Source: Marinobacterium iners (GTDB taxonomy: Bacteria > Pseudomonadota > Gammaproteobacteria > Pseudomonadales > Balneatricaceae). From it: DNA of 64,000 bases. The position numbers and the translations under genes were made by a program. Below, piece after piece: positions 60,643 through 64,000 of this stretch. Positions within the stretch are counted from its first letter, which is position 1. Each line of letters begins with the position of its first letter. The DNA lies in NCBI RefSeq assembly GCF_017310015.1, contig NZ_CP022297.1, positions 3,410,001 to 3,474,000 on the forward strand, read 5' to 3'. Under the pieces are notes generated by a model. The model was not told where the DNA came from, did no database searches, and saw nothing but the letters and a program-made list of their open reading frames with translations.

Positions 60643-63600
60643 ACGCTCTCCCACTGCAGCAATTCCGCCTGGTCGATCAGGGGTTGATACAGTGCATACG
60701 CCCAATCTTCCAGCCCCTCCTCCAGCAGGCGGTCAAAGTTTGGCCACGCCCGCTGCAGGTAACGGTCCCGTATGCCCTCCCCCGGGAAACGACTATCGCC
60801 GTTGTAGGCGTGGTAGGCCTGTGTAATTGGATCTTTCCCATCAGCAGCCGTCAGCAGAGCAAGGCCAGTTCGACAGGCCAGCGGCGCCGGCTTTTCAAGC
60901 GCCTGCAGGTAATGGGACAGCAGTGTATTGAGCTGCGCTTGTGCCTGTGAGGCCGTGATCGGCCTGATCCGGGCACTGGTATCCGGCCCGACCAGAAAGG
61001 TGGTCAGTGAGTACCCGCTTGCACTGACGGCAAGGTGATCCAGCCATGCCCGGACCAGCCGGTGCCAGCGTGGTGCTCCCTTGTCGCTGATGGCCTGAGG
61101 CGAATGCAGTATCAGAGCCAGTTCCGGCCCCGAACGGTGTCGGTAAAGCCCACTGAGCCAGTCTTCCAGCATCACCTGCCCTCCATCCACTTGCAGACAC
61201 AGCTGCAACTCCAGCGCATCAGGCAAGAGTTGCCAGTCGGCGAATAACGGCTGTAGATGACGCAGCGTTGAAGCGGCCGGGCTGACGATTTCTCGCAGCG
61301 AACGTTCGCCGTAGGCACCCAGCGGCAACTCCCCCGCTCGCTGCCAGCGTGCCAGCTGCGCCTGGATGCCCAGCTCCGGTGTGTCGGCTTTAAGCCCGGC
61401 ATCGATCAGGTCAGAACCCAGCCGATACTGGTCAAGCCGGTTAAAACGGAAGGGCTCATGCTCCTGTGGCACTTCTTCCAGCGTATCGAACCAGACATTG
61501 AGGCGCTGGTTGAAGAAGATTTGCACCGGGTTGCGCAGGAAACGCTGCAGTGGTTTCAGACTGAGACTTTGAGGCAACTCCACCGGAGGCAACTCTCCGG
61601 CCTCTACCCTGTCCACTGCCTCATGCACGTCACGCCACTCGCGGGCGTAGGTGAACAGGCGTGGGTTATGCTCAAAGTAGCGTGAACTGAACGGTTGCAA
61701 CGGATGCTCGGTGGTCAAAGCATGTAACACTGCCCTGCCGTCCTCTGCCGCCGTTGCCCACCCCTGTTGTATGTGGTCACGCAATTGAGCCACCAATACT
61801 GAGGGCGGTTGTTCGGCATTATCACGTACACTGCGACCCACCCAGCTGATATAGAGCGCATCTCGCGCCGACAGCAGTGCTTCCAGGAACAGGTAGCGGT
61901 CATCTTCACGCCTTGACCGGTCACCAGGGCGGTAGCGCCCCACCATCAGGTCGAAATCCATTGGCGGCTGTACGCGTGGATAGTCGCCATCGTTCATTCC
62001 CAACAGGCAAACCCGACGAAAGGGGATGGCACGCATCGGCATCAGGGTCGAGATGTTGACGGCCCCAGCCAGGAAGCGTTGTGACAGGCTTTGTTCATCG
62101 ATGCCATCAAGCCAGCTTTCGCGCACCACTTCCAGCGGCAGCGGACGATTCAACCCGGCTTCGGCACAAGCCTCCTGCCATTGCTGCAGCTTCAGTCCGA
62201 GCCGCTCCAGCAGTATCAGATCCTGATCGCTGACGGGCAGCAAAAAACGCTCCAGCAGATCAGTAAGGATTAAACCCCAATCAATATGTGACTTTGGGGT
62301 TAGCAAGTGCTCACGCCACTGCAGCAGAGCGGCGATCAGCTCAGCCAATGGCCCCACTTGTGCCGCCTCCAGCCCCCCGACTTCGCCATAGGTCTCAATA
62401 TCGGCGAATGTCTGTTCTTCGCCCATCGCATAACCCAGTAACATGCGACGCAGGCCGAACAGCCAGGTGTTCTGCTCCAGCCCTTCGGGCAGCTCCAAGC
62501 CTGCGCGTTGGGCACTGTCCAGCCCCCAGCGAATACCGGATTCACGAACCCAGTGCTGCAGTCGAGGCAGGTCTGTCTCGGCCATGCCAAAACGTTCACG
62601 CAACGCCGGCACCTCCAACAGGTCAAACAACTGACTGACGCCAAAACGCTCCTGCGGCAGCTGCAGCAAGAGCTCCAGTGCAATCAACAGTGGCGCCTGA
62701 CCACGGTTCTGCTGGTCATTGAGGGTGAAGGGGATGAAACGCGGGTCCTGTCGCTGCAGACGGCCAAACACGGCACGAATATGCGGTGCATACTGGTTGA
62801 CGTCGGGCACCATCACGATGATATCGCGGGGCCGCAGTGATGGATCCTGTTGAAACCAGTGCAACAGCTGGTCGTGCAGTATTTCGACCTCACGCTGACG
62901 ACTGTGTGCTATCTGAAAAGTCAGTGAGTAATCACCTTCAACCCAGATCCGGGGAACATGAGATGTTGGCTCCAGCTCCAGAATATCCTGCTGAATCTGG
63001 TTCAGCAGTGGCAAAGATTCAATATCGCGTTCGGCTTCATCAAACAGATCAATGCGCTCAAACCAGTCCTGGTAACGCCCGGGTTCATCAAACTGATCAA
63101 GCAAGCGGATATAGTCGCGCCCCTGCTTGCCCCAGGCTGCCAGCAGAGGCTGTGCATGCAGATGCAGCTGCGCATCACTCAACACCTCCGGCATCCCATC
63201 CTTGCGGGCCTGACGACGCTTTTCGCTGCGCAGCAGCTCCTTGCCATCGATAATATCGGCCCAATAGTGTCGGCAAGGATTATGTACGCACAGTAAAACC
63301 TGTGTGTGGCATGACAGCGCAGCCAACGCCTCAATGAACTGCTGCGGCAGTGCCGAGATGCCAAACACCACCAGCCGGCGCGGCAGACCCGCCGGGCGCT
63401 GATGCAGCGACTTGCAGCCATCAAGGAAGCGCTGCTGCAGATCGGCACGACTCAACATTTTCTGGTGGTCATCGAGATCCACACGAATGGCACGCCAGAG
63501 CAGTGCCTGCCAGCGCTGATCATCCGGCAACGGCTGCGGCTGGCCATGGGCATCAATCAGGATATCCCGACCATCGGCCCACGCCTTTAACCAGTCGGCA

Positions 63601-64000
63601 CGGTAGACCTGATACTGGTCAAACAGATCCGCCAGCCGTTCGGCCAGCTGGTATTCCTTGCGTGCACTTTCATCGTCTTTCAGAAAATGCGACAGCGATT
63701 CAAAATCAGGCTGCTTGAGCAGGTCGGGCAATAGTCGCAACAGCCGCCAGGTCAGGCGAGACTTGTCATAGGGTGATGCTTTAGGGACTTCATCGGGACC
63801 GAGGACAGCCCGGTATGCCTGCCACAGGAAGGCCGAAGGCAGCTGAATATCCAGCGCAGCGGCGATGCCACAGCCAGGCTGCTCCGGGTCATCCGCCGAA
63901 CGCGCCAACGCCAGCTGCAGCCACTGGGCAATACCATTGCTTTGCACCAGTACGACTTCGTTTTCCAGCACCCCAAGCGGGTTAATTTGCATCCACTGCA
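60639..64000 (-). CDS. recC: Exodeoxyribonuclease V subunit RecC, 5' end beyond window
   Basis: RecC recognises Chi and holds the complex together. About 1119 residues are visible. VVLVQSNGIAQWLQLALARS near the edge matches family residues about 35-60, so roughly the first 30-40 codons lie past 64000. The ATG at 63992 is internal. Other landmarks are VMVPDVNQYAPHIRAVFGR and RVCLLGMNDGDYPR. Like other RecC proteins, its helicase motifs are degenerate. Confidence 0.95.
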   Translation of the reverse strand, partial: QWMQINPLGVLENEVVLVQSNGIAQWLQLALARSADDPEQPGCGIAAALDIQLPSAFLWQAYRAVLGPDEVPKASPYDKSRLTWRLLRLLPDLLKQPDFESLSHFLKDDESARKEYQLAERLADLFDQYQVYRADWLKAWADGRDILIDAHGQPQPLPDDQRWQALLWRAIRVDLDDHQKMLSRADLQQRFLDGCKSLHQRPAGLPRRLVVFGISALPQQFIEALAALSCHTQVLLCVHNPCRHYWADIIDGKELLRSEKRRQARKDGMPEVLSDAQLHLHAQPLLAAWGKQGRDYIRLLDQFDEPGRYQDWFERIDLFDEAERDIESLPLLNQIQQDILELEPTSHVPRIWVEGDYSLTFQIAHSRQREVEILHDQLLHWFQQDPSLRPRDIIVMVPDVNQYAPHIRAVFGRLQRQDPRFIPFTLNDQQNRGQAPLLIALELLLQLPQERFGVSQLFDLLEVPALRERFGMAETDLPRLQHWVRESGIRWGLDSAQRAGLELPEGLEQNTWLFGLRRMLLGYAMGEEQTFADIETYGEVGGLEAAQVGPLAELIAALLQWREHLLTPKSHIDWGLILTDLLERFLLPVSDQDLILLERLGLKLQQWQEACAEAGLNRPLPLEVVRESWLDGIDEQSLSQRFLAGAVNISTLMPMRAIPFRRVCLLGMNDGDYPRVQPPMDFDLMVGRYRPGDRSRREDDRYLFLEALLSARDALYISWVGRSVRDNAEQPPSVLVAQLRDHIQQGWATAAEDGRAVLHALTTEHPLQPFSSRYFEHNPRLFTYAREWRDVHEAVDRVEAGELPPVELPQSLSLKPLQRFLRNPVQIFFNQRLNVWFDTLEEVPQEHEPFRFNRLDQYRLGSDLIDAGLKADTPELGIQAQLARWQRAGELPLGAYGERSLREIVSPAASTLRHLQPLFADWQLLPDALELQLCLQVDGGQVMLEDWLSGLYRHRSGPELALILHSPQAISDKGAPRWHRLVRAWLDHLAVSASGYSLTTFLVGPDTSARIRPITASQAQAQLNTLLSHYLQALEKPAPLACRTGLALLTAADGKDPITQAYHAYNGDSRFPGEGIRDRYLQRAWPNFDRLLEEGLEDWAYALYQPLIDQAELLQWESV

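Noticed and set aside
60639..64000. recC as a truncated pseudogene
   Set aside because: The frame stays open to the window edge, and the missing residues correspond to the usual N-terminus, so the truncation is only the window boundary.

Overview
The window reads as chromosomal DNA of a moderately GC-rich gammaproteobacterium. The order ribD-ribE-ribBA-ribH-nusB-thiL-pgpA, the recC-recB-recD order without ptrA, and the TonB and c-type cytochrome genes fit an Oceanospirillales or pseudomonad-like marine bacterium. That placement is inferred from gene content and order only.

Layout. Positions 1-7357 (minus strand) hold glyA, nrdR and the riboflavin/nusB/thiL/pgpA operon, with the start of ribA at the left edge. 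Positions 7600-14368 hold ettA, a diguanylate cyclase, a PilZ protein, radA, an O-acetylhomoserine sulfhydrylase and a glutathione peroxidase. Positions 14397-22044 form a defence island: a Phd/VapC-type toxin-antitoxin pair, a complete Wadjet type I system (jetABCD) and a solitary Phd/YefM antitoxin. Positions 22096-25088 carry a membrane methyltransferase, ribonuclease Z, an atypical sirtuin and a DUF533-like gene.

Positions 25318-37746 are a complete type I-C CRISPR-Cas locus. The array has 49 full repeats plus one degenerate terminal repeat (49 spacers). The genes are cas2, cas1, cas4, cas7, cas8c, cas5 and cas3, with a NERD/zinc-ribbon gene next to cas3, all on the minus strand. The most interesting part is the 356-bp gap between cas3 and cas5. 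It contains a promoter, a 62-codon ORF with a ribosome binding site, one predicted membrane helix and only AGA/AGG arginine codons, and then a decayed CRISPR repeat whose adjoining pseudo-spacer matches 15 of 18 bases of the promoter region next to a TTC motif. Two of the three mismatches fall at positions 6 and 12. This is the architecture of a CRISPR-repressed toxin-antitoxin (CreTA-like) or a cas autorepressor guide, embedded in a type I-C operon.

Positions 37891-46131 hold a DUF5610-like gene, pxpA and a nearly complete methionine-salvage cluster (mtnK, mtnA, mtnD, mtnC, mtnB, an omega-amidase and a methionine aminotransferase). Positions 46233-51679 hold a tiny membrane ORF and a TonB receptor / periplasmic binding protein / hybrid kinase operon. 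Positions 51680-53059 are small housekeeping or unknown genes. Positions 53079-54733 are tsdBA (thiosulfate dehydrogenase), and 54858-64000 are recD, recB and recC, the last running off the right edge.
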